Counted from the first letter of the stretch, positions 16,340-25,113 are shown. The stretch is DNA of 64,000 nt from Sinorhizobium sp. RAC02 (GCF_001713395.1 NZ_CP016450.1:3440501-3504500); one strand, 5' to 3'. The notes: generated by a model not told the origin, from the letters alone. A program made the numbers and translations.

Positions 16340-17653
16340 ATGCCGAACACCCTACCCTCCACCGGCACGACGATCTCGCGTTTCGCCGCCCGTCACGGCG
16401 TTCATTATGGCTGGGTGGTGGCGGCCGCCACCTTCCTGACCATGCTGGTGACGGCGGGTGCCGTCGGCACGCCGGGCGTGCTGATCGGTCCCCTGCAACA
16501 GGAATTCGGCTGGAGCACGTCGGAAATTTCCTCCGCCTTCGCCATCCGCCTCGTGCTGTTCGGGTTGATGGGCCCCTTCGCCGCCGCCTTCATCAACCGC
16601 TTCGGCATCCGTCGGGTCGCGAGCGTGGCGCTTCTACTGATCGGCGCCGGCATTCTCGGATCTTTCGCGATGACGGAGCTCTGGCAACTCACCCTGCTCT
16701 GGGGCGTCGTTGTCGGCTTCGGCACGGGGCTGACGGCCATGGTTCTCGGCGCGACGGTCGCGACGCGCTGGTTTGCCACCCGGCGCGGCCTCGTGGTCGG
16801 CCTGTTGACGGCGAGTACGGCGACCGGCCAGCTGGTGTTTCTGCCGCTGATGGCATCACTCACGGAGAGCCTCGGCTGGCGTGACGCGCTTACGCTCATT
16901 CTCGTCATGCTGTTCCTCACGGCCGTCGTCGTCCTTGTCTTCATGCGTGATCACCCCGCTGATGTCGGCCTGGCGCCCTATGGCGCCAAGGACGGAATGG
17001 TCGTCGCCCCCGCACCACCGGCGACACTGGGCGCGATGCTCGCCTCCCCCATCGCGGTCCTGATGGAGGCGGCGCAGACCCGGATCTTCTGGGTGCTGTT
17101 CGGCACCTTCTTCATCTGCGGCGCCAGCACGAATGGCCTGGTGCAGACACATTTCATAGCGCTCTGCGGCGATTTCGGCATGGCCGCCACCGCGACTGCC
17201 GGCATGCTGGCGATCATCGGCATCTTCGACATTGCCGGCACGATCGGTTCGGGCTGGTTGTCCGACCGGTTCGACAGCCGCATCCTGCTGTTCTGGTACT
17301 ACGGGCTGCGCGGGCTTTCGCTGGTCTATCTGCCCTTCACCAGCTTCAGCTTCTACGAATTATCGATCTTTGCCGTCTTTTACGGTCTCGACTGGGTCGC
17401 CACCGTTCCGCCGACCCTCAAGCTCACCATCGACCGCTTCGGAGCACGGGCGCCCATGGTGTTCGGCTGGGTCTTCGCCGGTCACCAGCTCGGCGCCGCC
17501 TTCGCGGCCTGGGGCGCGGGCTTCACCAGGACGGCATACGAGACCTATCTTCCGGCCTTCTTCATCGCGGGCGTGCTGTGCCTCATCGGTGCCCTTGCCG
17601 TGGTTACGATCCGCGAGCCGAAAATGCCGGAAGCGGCACCGCAGCCTGCATGA
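16340..17653 (+). CDS. MFS transporter
   Basis: A 437-residue major facilitator with about 12 membrane segments. The opening HYGWVVAAATFLTMLVTAGAVGTPGVLIGPLQQEFGWSTSEISSAFAI and the loop NRFGIRRV are typical of the monocarboxylate/oxalate-formate-like MFS subgroup; the second half contains SGWLSDRFDSRILLFWYYGLRG. The substrate cannot be deduced. Its link to the upstream MarR gene and the palindromic operator just before it suggest induction by a small aromatic or phenolic ligand, which is an inference from MarR biology. It converges on the AraC-type gene. Confidence 0.85.
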   Translation: MPNTLPSTGTTISRFAARHGVHYGWVVAAATFLTMLVTAGAVGTPGVLIGPLQQEFGWSTSEISSAFAIRLVLFGLMGPFAAAFINRFGIRRVASVALLLIGAGILGSFAMTELWQLTLLWGVVVGFGTGLTAMVLGATVATRWFATRRGLVVGLLTASTATGQLVFLPLMASLTESLGWRDALTLILVMLFLTAVVVLVFMRDHPADVGLAPYGAKDGMVVAPAPPATLGAMLASPIAVLMEAAQTRIFWVLFGTFFICGASTNGLVQTHFIALCGDFGMAATATAGMLAIIGIFDIAGTIGSGWLSDRFDSRILLFWYYGLRGLSLVYLPFTSFSFYELSIFAVFYGLDWVATVPPTLKLTIDRFGARAPMVFGWVFAGHQLGAAFAAWGAGFTRTAYETYLPAFFIAGVLCLIGALAVVTIREPKMPEAAPQPA

Positions 17654-17656
17654 GCG

Positions 17657-18745
17657 TCAACCGCCTGCCGGGCTTGGTGAGCGATTCTCCGCCCGCCAGC
17701 TGGCGGGGCTCTGCGTGGTGACCCTACGGAATTCGCGGTTGAAGTTCGATTTCGTCTGGAAGCCGGCTTCGAACATGGCCGAGGTCACCGGCATGTCGGT
17801 CTCGCGCAGCAGCCGGCAGGCCTCGGCGATGCGGAAGTCGTTGATATATTGCGAAACGTTCTTGCCGGCGAGGCGGTTGATGGCGCCGGAAATCTGCCGG
17901 GCCGGTACGCCTGCCCGCCGAGCAAGACGTGAGAGCGTCAGGTTCTCGTCGCGAAAAAGGTTTTGCGTGGCAAGCAGCCGGTCGACGCGCTCCAGAACGT
18001 CGCGGTCCCTTTCATCCGCGGAAGGATCCTGATCCGTCTCGCCGGGTGCCGCGGGGAGCGCGCGGGCGCGGGCGGCGACGGTTGCCGTCAGGCCGAGGAG
18101 GAAGAGGCTGAGCAGGTTGGCGTTGCTGACCATCATCGGCACGTTCTCCCCGCGGCTCCATTCGAAATCGAGCACGACCGCGATATCGAAGGAGGCGGAA
18201 ATGCAGAGCGCGCCGGCGGCAATCAGCAGGGCCTTGTGCGCGCCCGCAGCGCCATCGAGCCGCGCCTCGTCCAGCCCGTCGGGACCGGCCGTGGCGAGCC
18301 GCAGCAGGATCGCGGCATAGCCGACGAAGATGACGACGAGGGCAACGTCGATGAAATAGGGCGCAAACAGCAGCAGGGCGATGACGACGACCGGCGGCAG
18401 CCCGTTGAGCCAGGGCATGTCTTGCCGGTCAGGCTGGATCAGGCTGCGGAAACTCGCCAGCACCAGCGGCGGTAGCGACGCCGCCAGCACAGGCAGCACA
18501 TAGCGTAGTGCGGTCAGGTCGTAGCCCCAGCGCAGGCCGACGATGACGGATTGCAGGATGCAGAGCCCGATCAAGGCGAGAAACGGTCGGTTGCCGCTTT
18601 CCTGATTGCGCAGGAGCGCCACGAAGCGGATGGCGAGCAACAGGGCGACGACGAAGGGCAGGGGAATGAAGAGCACGGCAGGAACGGTTCTGTTGACGAT
18701 GGACGCATCATGATCCGGATCGCGATCAAGGGCGACCTCAAACAT
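17657..18745 (-). CDS. Membrane-anchored AraC-family regulator
   Basis: A ~362-residue fusion of an integral membrane domain and a DNA-binding domain. Residues ~20-235 contain roughly six to seven hydrophobic segments (for example PAVLFIPLPFVVALLLAIRFVALL and VVVIALLLFAPYFIDVALVVIFVGYAAILLRL). The C-terminal ~110 residues are an AraC pair of helix-turn-helices: NLTLSRLARRAGVPARQISGAINRLAGKNVSQYINDFRIAEACRLL followed by PVTSAMFEAGFQTKSNFNREFRRVTTQSPASWR. I start at MFEVALDRDPDHD; a TTG 48 nt upstream is less convincing. It is divergent from a secreted hydrolase gene, its probable target. Confidence 0.83.
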   Translation of the reverse strand: MFEVALDRDPDHDASIVNRTVPAVLFIPLPFVVALLLAIRFVALLRNQESGNRPFLALIGLCILQSVIVGLRWGYDLTALRYVLPVLAASLPPLVLASFRSLIQPDRQDMPWLNGLPPVVVIALLLFAPYFIDVALVVIFVGYAAILLRLATAGPDGLDEARLDGAAGAHKALLIAAGALCISASFDIAVVLDFEWSRGENVPMMVSNANLLSLFLLGLTATVAARARALPAAPGETDQDPSADERDRDVLERVDRLLATQNLFRDENLTLSRLARRAGVPARQISGAINRLAGKNVSQYINDFRIAEACRLLRETDMPVTSAMFEAGFQTKSNFNREFRRVTTQSPASWRAENRSPSPAGG

Positions 18746-18813
18746 GATCGAGGACGTCGGGAAGGGCGTCAGCGGCGATGATTTGCCCGTCAAATCAATC
18801 GAGCGAGGCTCCC

Positions 18814-19881
18814 ATGTTTCCCTTTCGCATGTTTTCCGTCCTTCTCATGGCGGGTGCATCCATCACATCCGTCCATGCCGCCGAGGTCGGCGTTCGCACC
18901 TTCGGCGTTGCCGCGCCGGAACGTGGCCGCGATATTGAGGTCACCGTCTGGTACCCCGCCGCTGACGGCGGAACGCCAGGCCTGGTCGGCGACAACAGGA
19001 TTTTCAAAGGAGAGCCCGCCACGCGCGATGCGGCGATCGCCACGGGCCGCTTTCCGCTCGTGCTGCTGTCGCACGGCTCCGGTGCGCGCGTCGAAACCAT
19101 GGGCTGGCTGGCGACGAAACTCGCCGAAACGGGGTTCGTGGTGGTCGGCCCCAACCATCCCGGCACGACGAGTGGGGATTCCACGCCTGCGGCAACGCCC
19201 CTCATCTGGGAGCGCACGGCCGATCTTTCTGCGGTGATCGACCGCTTCTCGACCGATCCGACCTGGAGTTCTGCGATCGATCCGGCGCGGATTGGCGTCG
19301 TCGGCTTCTCGCTCGGCGGTTCGACCGCGCTGGAAATTGCCGGCGCGCGGGCCGATCTCGAAGCCTATGCCCGCTATTGCGACAGCTATGACAAGTGGGA
19401 TTGCGCCTGGTTTGCCGGCGGGCGTGGCTATGTCGACGAGATGCCCGTCGACGTGGATAAGGTCGACCTGCGCAAGCTCGACAAGGCCCGTTTCGAACAG
19501 TCGAACCACGACCCGCGCATCCGTGCCGCCGTGCTGGTGGATCCCGGGCTGGCGCAGGCCTATGTCGATGACAGTCTCAAGGCGATCGACATTCCGTTGA
19601 GCTTCATCAATCTCGGCGGCCCGGGCGCAATTCCCGAAGCGGTGATCGCCGACAAGCTGGCGGCGCTGGTGCCGCAGGCAAGCTATGCGACGGTCACGGA
19701 AGCCGTGCATTTCAGCTTCCTGCCGGAGTGCAAGGACGGCGCTGGTGACTTCCTGAAATCGGTCGGCGAGATCGATCCGATCTGCGACGAAACGGGTAGC
19801 CGGTCGCGGGCGGATATCCATGCGGAGCTGAAACGCCTCATCGTCGATGCGCTTCAGCGTAGCCTCAAGGGTTCGTTCTGA
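18814..19881 (+). CDS. Secreted alpha/beta hydrolase (PAF-acetylhydrolase-like)
   Basis: A 355-residue exported hydrolase. Residues 1-21 are a signal peptide (MFPFRMFSVLLMAGASITSVHA). The fold then shows VTVWYPA, FPLVLLSHGSGARVETMGWLATKLAETGFVVVGPNHPG as the oxyanion region, the nucleophile elbow GVVGFSLGGSTAL and a late His in VTEAVHFSF. This matches the dienelactone/platelet-activating-factor acetylhydrolase-like group. Two cysteines near YARYCDSYDKWDCAWF could form a periplasmic disulfide. The start has GAGG upstream and is divergent from the AraC-type regulator. Substrate unknown. Confidence 0.82.
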   Translation: MFPFRMFSVLLMAGASITSVHAAEVGVRTFGVAAPERGRDIEVTVWYPAADGGTPGLVGDNRIFKGEPATRDAAIATGRFPLVLLSHGSGARVETMGWLATKLAETGFVVVGPNHPGTTSGDSTPAATPLIWERTADLSAVIDRFSTDPTWSSAIDPARIGVVGFSLGGSTALEIAGARADLEAYARYCDSYDKWDCAWFAGGRGYVDEMPVDVDKVDLRKLDKARFEQSNHDPRIRAAVLVDPGLAQAYVDDSLKAIDIPLSFINLGGPGAIPEAVIADKLAALVPQASYATVTEAVHFSFLPECKDGAGDFLKSVGEIDPICDETGSRSRADIHAELKRLIVDALQRSLKGSF

Positions 19882-19901
19882 GCCGAGGGTTGCTGAATGA
19901 G

Positions 19902-19937
19902 AAAGACCAGCGACCGGTTGTCCGGTCGCTGGTCTTT
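19902..19937. terminator. Bidirectional intrinsic terminator
   Basis: A perfect 16-bp stem (19902-19917 with 19922-19937) with loop TTGT, A-rich on its left and T-rich on its right. It lies between the convergent hydrolase and chemoreceptor genes and can serve both. Confidence 0.85.
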
Positions 19938-19956
19938 GGCGTGTTTGTAGAGGGCG

Positions 19957-21864
19957 TCAGGCGGCGCGGCGCTGGTAGACGGCGTTGCCGCGTCCTGTGT
20001 CGATATGGAACTGCGACAGCGCGGTCTGGAGCTGGGCGGCCTCGCTGGCGAGCACCTGGCTTGCGGCGGTGGTTTCCTCCACCATCGCGGCGTTCTGCTG
20101 GGTCATCTGGTCCATCTGGTTGACGGCCGTGTTGATCTCGCCAAGCGCTGCGGACTGTTCCTGGGCCGCACGCGTGATCGAGACGACGTGGTCGTTGACG
20201 CGGTTTACCAGATCCTTGATCTCGGAGAGCACGTCGCCGGTCGAAAGAACCAGCGAGACACCACCCTTCACTTCGCCGGCCGAGGCGTTGATCAGCGTCT
20301 TGATCTCCTTGGCGGCATTGGCGGAGCGCTGGGCGAGTTCGCGCACTTCCTGGGCGACGACGGCGAAACCGCGACCGGCTTCGCCGGCACGCGCCGCTTC
20401 CACACCGGCATTCAGTGCCAGGAGGTTGGTCTGGAAAGCGATCTCGTCGATGACAGAGATGATCTGGCTGATCTTCTGCGACGACTGCTCGATGCGGCCC
20501 ATGGCGCTGATGGCGTTCTGGACGATGTCGCCGGACTTGTCGGCGCTGTCCTTGGCTTCGCGCACGATTTCCGAGGCTTCGAGCGCGCGGCTTGTCGAGG
20601 TTTTGACCGTGGTGGTGATTTCCTCTAGGGCAGCCGCCGTTTCCTCAAGCGAAGCCGCCTGCTGCTCCGTGCGGTGGGCAAGCTGGTTTGCCGCGGCGGA
20701 AAGCTCGCGGGAATTGCCGGATATAGTGCCGGCGGTGGTGAGGATGCCGGTCATCGTGCTGCGCAGCGTCAGCATGGCGCCGTTGACGTTGGCCTGAAGC
20801 TCGGCGAAATCGCCCTGGAAGTGGCCGGCCATTTCCTGCGTCAGGTCGGCATGCGAGAGCGAGGCGATCACGCGGCGCACTTCGCTGACGCCGCGGTCGA
20901 CATTGATCACCAGATCATTGACGCCCGTTGCGAAACGGCGAAGGTCTTCGTCCTCATAGGCCTTGGTGATGCGGCGCGAGAAATCGCCGGCGGCAGCGGC
21001 CGCGACAATGGTGCTGATGTTCGTTTGCAGGTCCTTGCTTTGCGCCTGGAGGGCAGCTTCCTGCGTCTCCATTTCGCGCATCTGCATCTCGTTGGCGCGG
21101 AACACGTCGAGCGTGCGCGCCATGGCGCCGATCTCGTCCTTGCGCTCGGTGCAGGGGATCGTGTCGTCGAGCTTGCCGGCGGCGAGGTTGGACATGACGC
21201 CAGTGAGCAGCTGGATCGGACGCACGATGCCGTTACGAGCGAAGAGCATGCTGAACAGCATGCCGGCGACGATGCAGACGAAGGCGGTCACCAGCAGCAG
21301 GATCTGCGTCGTCGTCGAGCGGGAGATTGCGACGGCGCGCGATTCCGACAGCGTGTTGGCGGAGTAGGTTGTGTATTCCTTCAGCGCGGCGGTGACGGCC
21401 TTCTGGCCTTCCAGCGCCTTGTCGAGGGCAGCGAGAACGGCAGCGCGGTCCTGGCCCTTGTCCGAGCCGGCGACGGCCACCATGGCGCGGATGTCTTCGA
21501 AGTACGGTGTCAGTGCCGCGCGAACGCCGTCGAGCAGCTTCTGTTCGTTGGCATCGGCCGTAGAGGCGATCTTCGGCAAGCGGTCGAGCATTTCCGCGGC
21601 GCGCTTTTCCGTCTCGGCGGCGAAATCGGCCGCTTTTTCCGGGGCGATTGCGAGCTGGTAGGTCATGCGGCTGATGGCGATGACGTCGATGCGCAGGTCC
21701 ATGGCCTCGCGGGCCACTTCCTCACGTCCGCCGGTATCCGAAAGGGCGGCACCCAGCGAGGTCAACCCGCGGCTGCCGACGGTGGCGATGGTGCCGGCGG
21801 CAAGGCCCATCAAAAGCACGAGCAGGCCGACTTTCCGGGAAATCGAGAGATCCGAAATTTTCAT
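19957..21864 (-). CDS. Methyl-accepting chemotaxis protein
   Basis: A 635-residue chemoreceptor. It has an N-terminal membrane anchor (~13-33), a ~155-residue periplasmic four-helix sensor domain, a second membrane segment (~185-205), a HAMP region and an extra linker, then the signalling hairpin with the near-invariant EIAFQTNLLALNAGVEAARAGEAGRGFAVVAQEVR. The C-terminus (DTGRGNAVYQRRAA) lacks the CheR/CheB-tethering pentapeptide, so adaptation would rely on other receptors. The start MKISDLSISRKVGLL follows an AGGGA ribosome site. No chemotaxis genes adjoin it. The ligand is unknown. Confidence 0.95.
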   Translation of the reverse strand: MKISDLSISRKVGLLVLLMGLAAGTIATVGSRGLTSLGAALSDTGGREEVAREAMDLRIDVIAISRMTYQLAIAPEKAADFAAETEKRAAEMLDRLPKIASTADANEQKLLDGVRAALTPYFEDIRAMVAVAGSDKGQDRAAVLAALDKALEGQKAVTAALKEYTTYSANTLSESRAVAISRSTTTQILLLVTAFVCIVAGMLFSMLFARNGIVRPIQLLTGVMSNLAAGKLDDTIPCTERKDEIGAMARTLDVFRANEMQMREMETQEAALQAQSKDLQTNISTIVAAAAAGDFSRRITKAYEDEDLRRFATGVNDLVINVDRGVSEVRRVIASLSHADLTQEMAGHFQGDFAELQANVNGAMLTLRSTMTGILTTAGTISGNSRELSAAANQLAHRTEQQAASLEETAAALEEITTTVKTSTSRALEASEIVREAKDSADKSGDIVQNAISAMGRIEQSSQKISQIISVIDEIAFQTNLLALNAGVEAARAGEAGRGFAVVAQEVRELAQRSANAAKEIKTLINASAGEVKGGVSLVLSTGDVLSEIKDLVNRVNDHVVSITRAAQEQSAALGEINTAVNQMDQMTQQNAAMVEETTAASQVLASEAAQLQTALSQFHIDTGRGNAVYQRRAA

Positions 21865-22002
21865 GGATAGCGTCCCTAAGGGCGACCGACGCTGTCCTGG
21901 CGCGTTCCATCCCAAACAACCCGGGAACATTCCGGGTCAATCTGGCATCGTTTGTCTAATAGAAAGGTTTCTAATTTGTTGCGCCGCAGCACCCCGAGGG
22001 TC

Positions 22003-23019
22003 TCACCCCTTGCGGAAGACGTAGTCCGTCTCCTGCCGCAGCGTTTCGCCGGGTCGGAGAATGGCATTCGGGAAGCCGGCGTGATTGACGGCATCCGGCC
22101 AGACCTGCGTTTCCAGGCAGAAGCCGGCAAAGGCTCCGTAGCGGCGACCATCGAGCCCTGGGACCGGCGGGCCGACCTTCGCGCCGGTGTAGAGCTGTAC
22201 GCCCGGCTCCGTGGTCAGCACCTCCAGCGAGATGCCGGACAGGGGGCTGCGAACCTCGGCGACCGTGCGCTTTTGCTGACGCTCCGGCGAGAGGCAGAAA
22301 TTGTGGTCGAAGGCGACGCCAGCCTCTTCGGTCTGCCGGCGGAGCGGCGTCCAGTCGCGGAGATCGAACGGCGTTCCCGCGACGGAGCGGATTTCGCCGG
22401 TCGGAATGAGGTTCTCGTCGACCGGCAGATAATGTTCGGCCCTGAGGCGGATCTCGTGGCCGAGGGCGTCGGCCGTGTCGTCGAGGATGAAATAGCTGTG
22501 CTGGCAGAGGTTGACCGGTGTGGGCGCATCCGTCGTCGCCTGGTAGGCGACGGAGAGCACGCCATCGCCCGGCAGGCGATAGGTGCAGGTGATGGCGCAG
22601 GTGCCGGGATAACCGGCGCGGCCGGCGGGGTCGGCCAGCGTCAGGGTGACGAAGTCGCTGCCGTGATCGGCGATATGCCAGTTCTGCCGACCGATGCCGT
22701 CGCTGCCGCCATGCAGGTGCGAGACGCCGCGTTCGTTGCATTCGAGCTGGTACTCGGTGCCGTCGACTGCAAACCGGCCGCCGCCGATGCGGTTGGCGCA
22801 GCGCCCCGGCGTCGCGCCGAAATAGGGAGAGTGGGCGAGGTAGGAGGGGAGATCTTCGAAGCCCAGCACCAGCGGCGCGTCATGTCCCGTGAGCCTGAGG
22901 TCCTGGATGACGGCGCCCCAGGTCAGCACCTGGGCGGTCAACCCGCCGCCGGTGATCGTGATGCGCTCGACCGTCTCGCCAGACTCAAGGCGACCGAAAA
23001 TTTCATTCCCTGCACCCAC
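22003..23019 (-). CDS. Aldose 1-epimerase (mutarotase)
   Basis: A ~338-residue galactose mutarotase-like enzyme that interconverts alpha and beta anomers of aldoses. Motifs seen are GGGLTAQVLTWGAVIQDLRL, the sugar-binding GRCANRIGGGRF and HGGSDGIGRQNW, the catalytic His in NLCQHSYFILDD and the catalytic Glu in GFCLETQVWPDAVNHAGFPNAIL. I prefer a GTG start at 23017-23019, preceded by GAGGAG at good spacing; a TTG 48 nt further upstream also has a purine-rich site. No sugar-catabolic genes are adjacent, so the physiological sugar is unclear. Confidence 0.92.
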   Translation of the reverse strand: MGAGNEIFGRLESGETVERITITGGGLTAQVLTWGAVIQDLRLTGHDAPLVLGFEDLPSYLAHSPYFGATPGRCANRIGGGRFAVDGTEYQLECNERGVSHLHGGSDGIGRQNWHIADHGSDFVTLTLADPAGRAGYPGTCAITCTYRLPGDGVLSVAYQATTDAPTPVNLCQHSYFILDDTADALGHEIRLRAEHYLPVDENLIPTGEIRSVAGTPFDLRDWTPLRRQTEEAGVAFDHNFCLSPERQQKRTVAEVRSPLSGISLEVLTTEPGVQLYTGAKVGPPVPGLDGRRYGAFAGFCLETQVWPDAVNHAGFPNAILRPGETLRQETDYVFRKG

Positions 23020-23115
23020 GCTCGCGTCTCCTCGCCGATCCCAATTGCGGGCGGCAAACTGCTGCAATTCCTTCCGGCCCGCAACCGAAAAGTCATACTT
23101 TTCGAGAATCGGCCC

Positions 23116-23568
23116 TTAGAAGGTCTTCTGGTAGATGATGAAGGGCGTCTTGTCGGCGATGCGGTCGTAGAGCTGGCGCGCGGTGGCGTTGAACTCCTGC
23201 GTCATCCAGTAGACCTCCGGCGAGCCCGCCTCCTTCGCCTTGGCATAGACCCCTTCGATCAGCGCGCGCCCGATACCGGAGCCGCGAACCTCCGGGTCGG
23301 CATAGAGATCCTGCAAATAGCAGACATTGCCGATCGTCCAGCAGGAGCGATGGAACAGGTAGTGGGCGAGGCCGACCGGCTTGCCGTCGAGCGTGGCGAG
23401 GAGGCCGCGGAACTCGCCGTCCGCCACTTCGCCCGTCAGCCGGGCGAAGGTGGTGGCAAAAATCTCCTCGGGCAGGATCGTCTCGTAGAAGGCGAGATAG
23501 GCGGTCCACAGGCGGCGCCATTCGCCTTCATCGTCTGCATGCAAAGGGCGAATGACGACACGGCTCAT
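23116..23568 (-). CDS. GNAT-family N-acetyltransferase
   Basis: A 150-residue acetyltransferase of the GNAT fold: VVIRPLHADDEGEWRRLWTAYLAFYE at the N-terminus, the acetyl-CoA pyrophosphate loop DPEVRGSGIGRALIEGVYAKAKEAG, and the C-terminal YWMTQEFNATARQLYDRIADKTPFIIYQKTF. Acetyl-CoA is the expected donor; the acceptor is not deducible. It follows metA with a 2-nt gap on the same strand and is therefore probably co-transcribed with it and subject to the SAM-II riboswitch. Whether it has a methionine-related role is unproven. Confidence 0.9.
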   Translation of the reverse strand: MSRVVIRPLHADDEGEWRRLWTAYLAFYETILPEEIFATTFARLTGEVADGEFRGLLATLDGKPVGLAHYLFHRSCWTIGNVCYLQDLYADPEVRGSGIGRALIEGVYAKAKEAGSPEVYWMTQEFNATARQLYDRIADKTPFIIYQKTF

Positions 23569-23570
23569 GG

Positions 23571-24491
23571 TCAGGCTCCTGTTCTGATCTTTTCCAGATC
23601 ATAACTCGTGGTTTGATAGATTTCGTTGATCCAGTTGCCGAAAAGCAGGTGTGCATGGCCACGCCAGCGGTTCTGTGGTGGCAGCGACGGATCGTTGTGC
23701 GGGAAGTAGTTCTTCGGCAACTTGATCGGCACGCCGGCCGAAACATCGCGGAAATACTCGTCGGCGAGGGATGTCGAATCATATTCGACATGGTTGAAGA
23801 TGTAGAGATTCTTCGCCTTGTCCTGCACCAGGCACACCCCCGTCTCGTCCGATTCCAGCAGTATATCAAGCCCTGGTACGGCGCGGATATCTTCCGCACG
23901 GATTTCCGTCCAGCGCGAGACGGGGACCTCGAAATTATCGGAGAAGCCGTTGAGGAAGACCGACGACGGTTTGCGGTTGTGGTGGCGGTAGACGCCGAAT
24001 GCCTTTTCCTCCAGCGTGTGCTTCGGCACGCCGTGGAAATGGTAGATCGCCGCCATGCCGCCCCAGCAGACGTTCAGCGTCGAATGCACGTTGGTCTGCG
24101 TCCAGTCGAGGATCTCCTTCATCTCGTCCCAATAGGTGACGTCCTCGTAATCGAGGATTTCCACCGGCGCGCCGGTGATGATGAAGCCGTCGAACTTGCG
24201 GTGACGCACCTCTTCCCACGTGTCGTAGAAGGCAAGCAGGTGGTCTTCCGAGGTGTTTTTCGCGCGGTGGCCGCCGACGCGCACCAGCGACAGTTCCACC
24301 TGCAGCGGCGAGGCGCCGACGAGGCGCGCCATCTGCACTTCCGTCTTGATCTTGTTCGGCATGAGGTTGAGCAGCCCGATCTGCAACGGGCGGATATCCT
24401 GCCGGATCGCCACCGTTTCGGTCATCACCCGCACACCCTCGTGAACGAGGGTTTCGAAGGCGGGGAGCGTATCGGGAATCTTGATGGGCAT
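23571..24491 (-). CDS. metA: Homoserine O-acyltransferase (MetA; Glu111 suggests acetyl-CoA use)
   Basis: A 306-residue MetA-fold enzyme, full length from [20 protein letters not shown]. It acylates homoserine in the first committed step of methionine synthesis. The nucleophile is Cys142 in [22 protein letters not shown], and the His-Glu pair appears in YIFNHVEYD. Residue 111 is Glu ([22 protein letters not shown]); in this family Glu111 has been linked to acetyl-CoA and Gly111 to succinyl-CoA specificity, so acetyltransferase activity is likely. Control is through the SAM-II aptamer and terminator just upstream. Confidence 0.96.
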   Translation of the reverse strand: MPIKIPDTLPAFETLVHEGVRVMTETVAIRQDIRPLQIGLLNLMPNKIKTEVQMARLVGASPLQVELSLVRVGGHRAKNTSEDHLLAFYDTWEEVRHRKFDGFIITGAPVEILDYEDVTYWDEMKEILDWTQTNVHSTLNVCWGGMAAIYHFHGVPKHTLEEKAFGVYRHHNRKPSSVFLNGFSDNFEVPVSRWTEIRAEDIRAVPGLDILLESDETGVCLVQDKAKNLYIFNHVEYDSTSLADEYFRDVSAGVPIKLPKNYFPHNDPSLPPQNRWRGHAHLLFGNWINEIYQTTSYDLEKIRTGA

Positions 24492-24506
24492 GTCTCAACT
24501 CGATCC

Positions 24507-24541
24507 AAAACAAAAACCGGCCGCAACGATGTCGCAACCGG
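24507..24541 (-). terminator. Attenuator terminator between the SAM-II aptamer and metA
   Basis: Minus-strand CCGGTTGCGAC and GTTGCGGCCGG pair (11 bp, three G-U) and are followed by TTTTTGTTTT, ending 16 nt before the metA start. It is placed as the expression platform of the riboswitch. Confidence 0.7.
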
Positions 24542-24569
24542 TCCACGTAAGGGTCTTCCTCGCGCGGCC

Positions 24570-24620
24570 CTTTAGCAACTTGTTTAACGTGGCTGCAAGC
24601 CGGCCGGCCAAATCACCACG
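24570..24620 (-). promoter_or_regulatory. SAM-II riboswitch (metA leader)
   Basis: The minus strand reads CGTGGTGATTTG, then CCGGCTTGCAGCCACG, then TTAAACAA and GCTAAAG. These are the conserved H-type pseudoknot segments of the SAM-II aptamer. It lies 79 nt upstream of metA and just downstream of a sigma-70 promoter. Bound S-adenosylmethionine is expected to shut metA off. Confidence 0.93.
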
Positions 24621-24627
24621 AGCGTTT

Positions 24628-24656
24628 TAGATAGCGCTAGTTTCCTTGCGAATCAA
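24628..24656 (-). promoter_or_regulatory. Sigma-70 promoter of the metA transcript
   Basis: Minus-strand -35 TTGATT (24651-24656) and -10 TATCTA (24628-24633) are separated by 17 bp. Transcription would begin a few bases before the SAM-II aptamer. Confidence 0.6.
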
Positions 24657-24668
24657 TCCATCGCCGGG

Positions 24669-24713
24669 AACGGTCAAGGCCCGGATGCAGCAAGCATCCG
24701 GGCCTTGACCGTT
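24669..24713. terminator. Terminator downstream of the 80-aa secreted protein gene
   Basis: A near-perfect 20-bp inverted repeat (AACGGTCAAGGCCCGGATGC and its complement) with a 5-nt loop AGCAA. It lies between the 80-aa gene and the metA promoter, all on the minus strand, and insulates metA. Confidence 0.75.
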
Positions 24714-24728
24714 CAAAGCGTCGAGAAC

Positions 24729-24971
24729 TTAGTAGTAGCTGTAGTGGCGCTTCTTGTAATAGACCTTGCCGCCCCAGTGGCCGCCCCAGCGATGGCCGTA
24801 GTGACCATAGTGGCGCTTGACGCGGTAGTGCTTGTAGCCGTGATGGCCGTAGCCATAGCTGTTGTAACCGTAGCTCTTGTGACCGTAGCCGTAGTAGCCG
24901 GCCTCGGACGGGGCAGCGAAGGAAACAGCAGCGACGACGGCGACAACTGCAGAGATAATGAACTTGCGCAT
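24729..24971 (-). CDS. Small secreted Tyr/Gly/His-rich protein
   Basis: An 80-residue exported protein. The signal peptide MRKFIISAVVAVVAAVSFAA ends at PSEA, then the mature chain is almost wholly Tyr, Gly, His and Lys in GYYGYGHKSYGYNSYGYGHH-like repeats, ending YYKKRHYSYY. Such composition suggests a cell-surface or periplasmic structural or metal-binding peptide, but no family function is known to me. It has a paralogue at 28472-28648 with the same signal peptide and a conserved upstream element (inverted repeat at 25055-25072, leader hairpin at 25001-25019). A strong terminator follows. Confidence 0.85.
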   Translation of the reverse strand: MRKFIISAVVAVVAAVSFAAPSEAGYYGYGHKSYGYNSYGYGHHGYKHYRVKRHYGHYGHRWGGHWGGKVYYKKRHYSYY

Positions 24972-25000
24972 GGGACTCTCCTGATCTCTTTCGGGTTACA

Positions 25001-25072
25001 GAATGAGCTCCTCTCATCCAGTGATCAGACTTTCCCATATCGGAGGAATTTAAGCTGTTTCGGATGGAACAG
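25001..25072 (-). promoter_or_regulatory. Conserved control region of the 80-aa secreted protein gene
   Basis: It comprises the inverted repeat CTGTTTC-GGAT-GGAACAG (25055-25072), the conserved string CGATATGGGAAAGTC, and a leader hairpin GAATGAG-CTCCT-CTCATCC (25001-25019). The same three parts with the same spacing occur at 28670-28741 upstream of the 58-aa paralogue. Confidence 0.6.
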
Positions 25073-25113
25073 GTGGTCTCGCGTCCGTTTTCCCCATCCC
25101 GGTCCACTCGCAA

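Noticed and set aside
25066..25090. EcfG-type promoter GGAAC...CGTT on the plus strand
   Set aside because: The spacer is 15 bp, short of the usual 16-17, and it points towards no gene.
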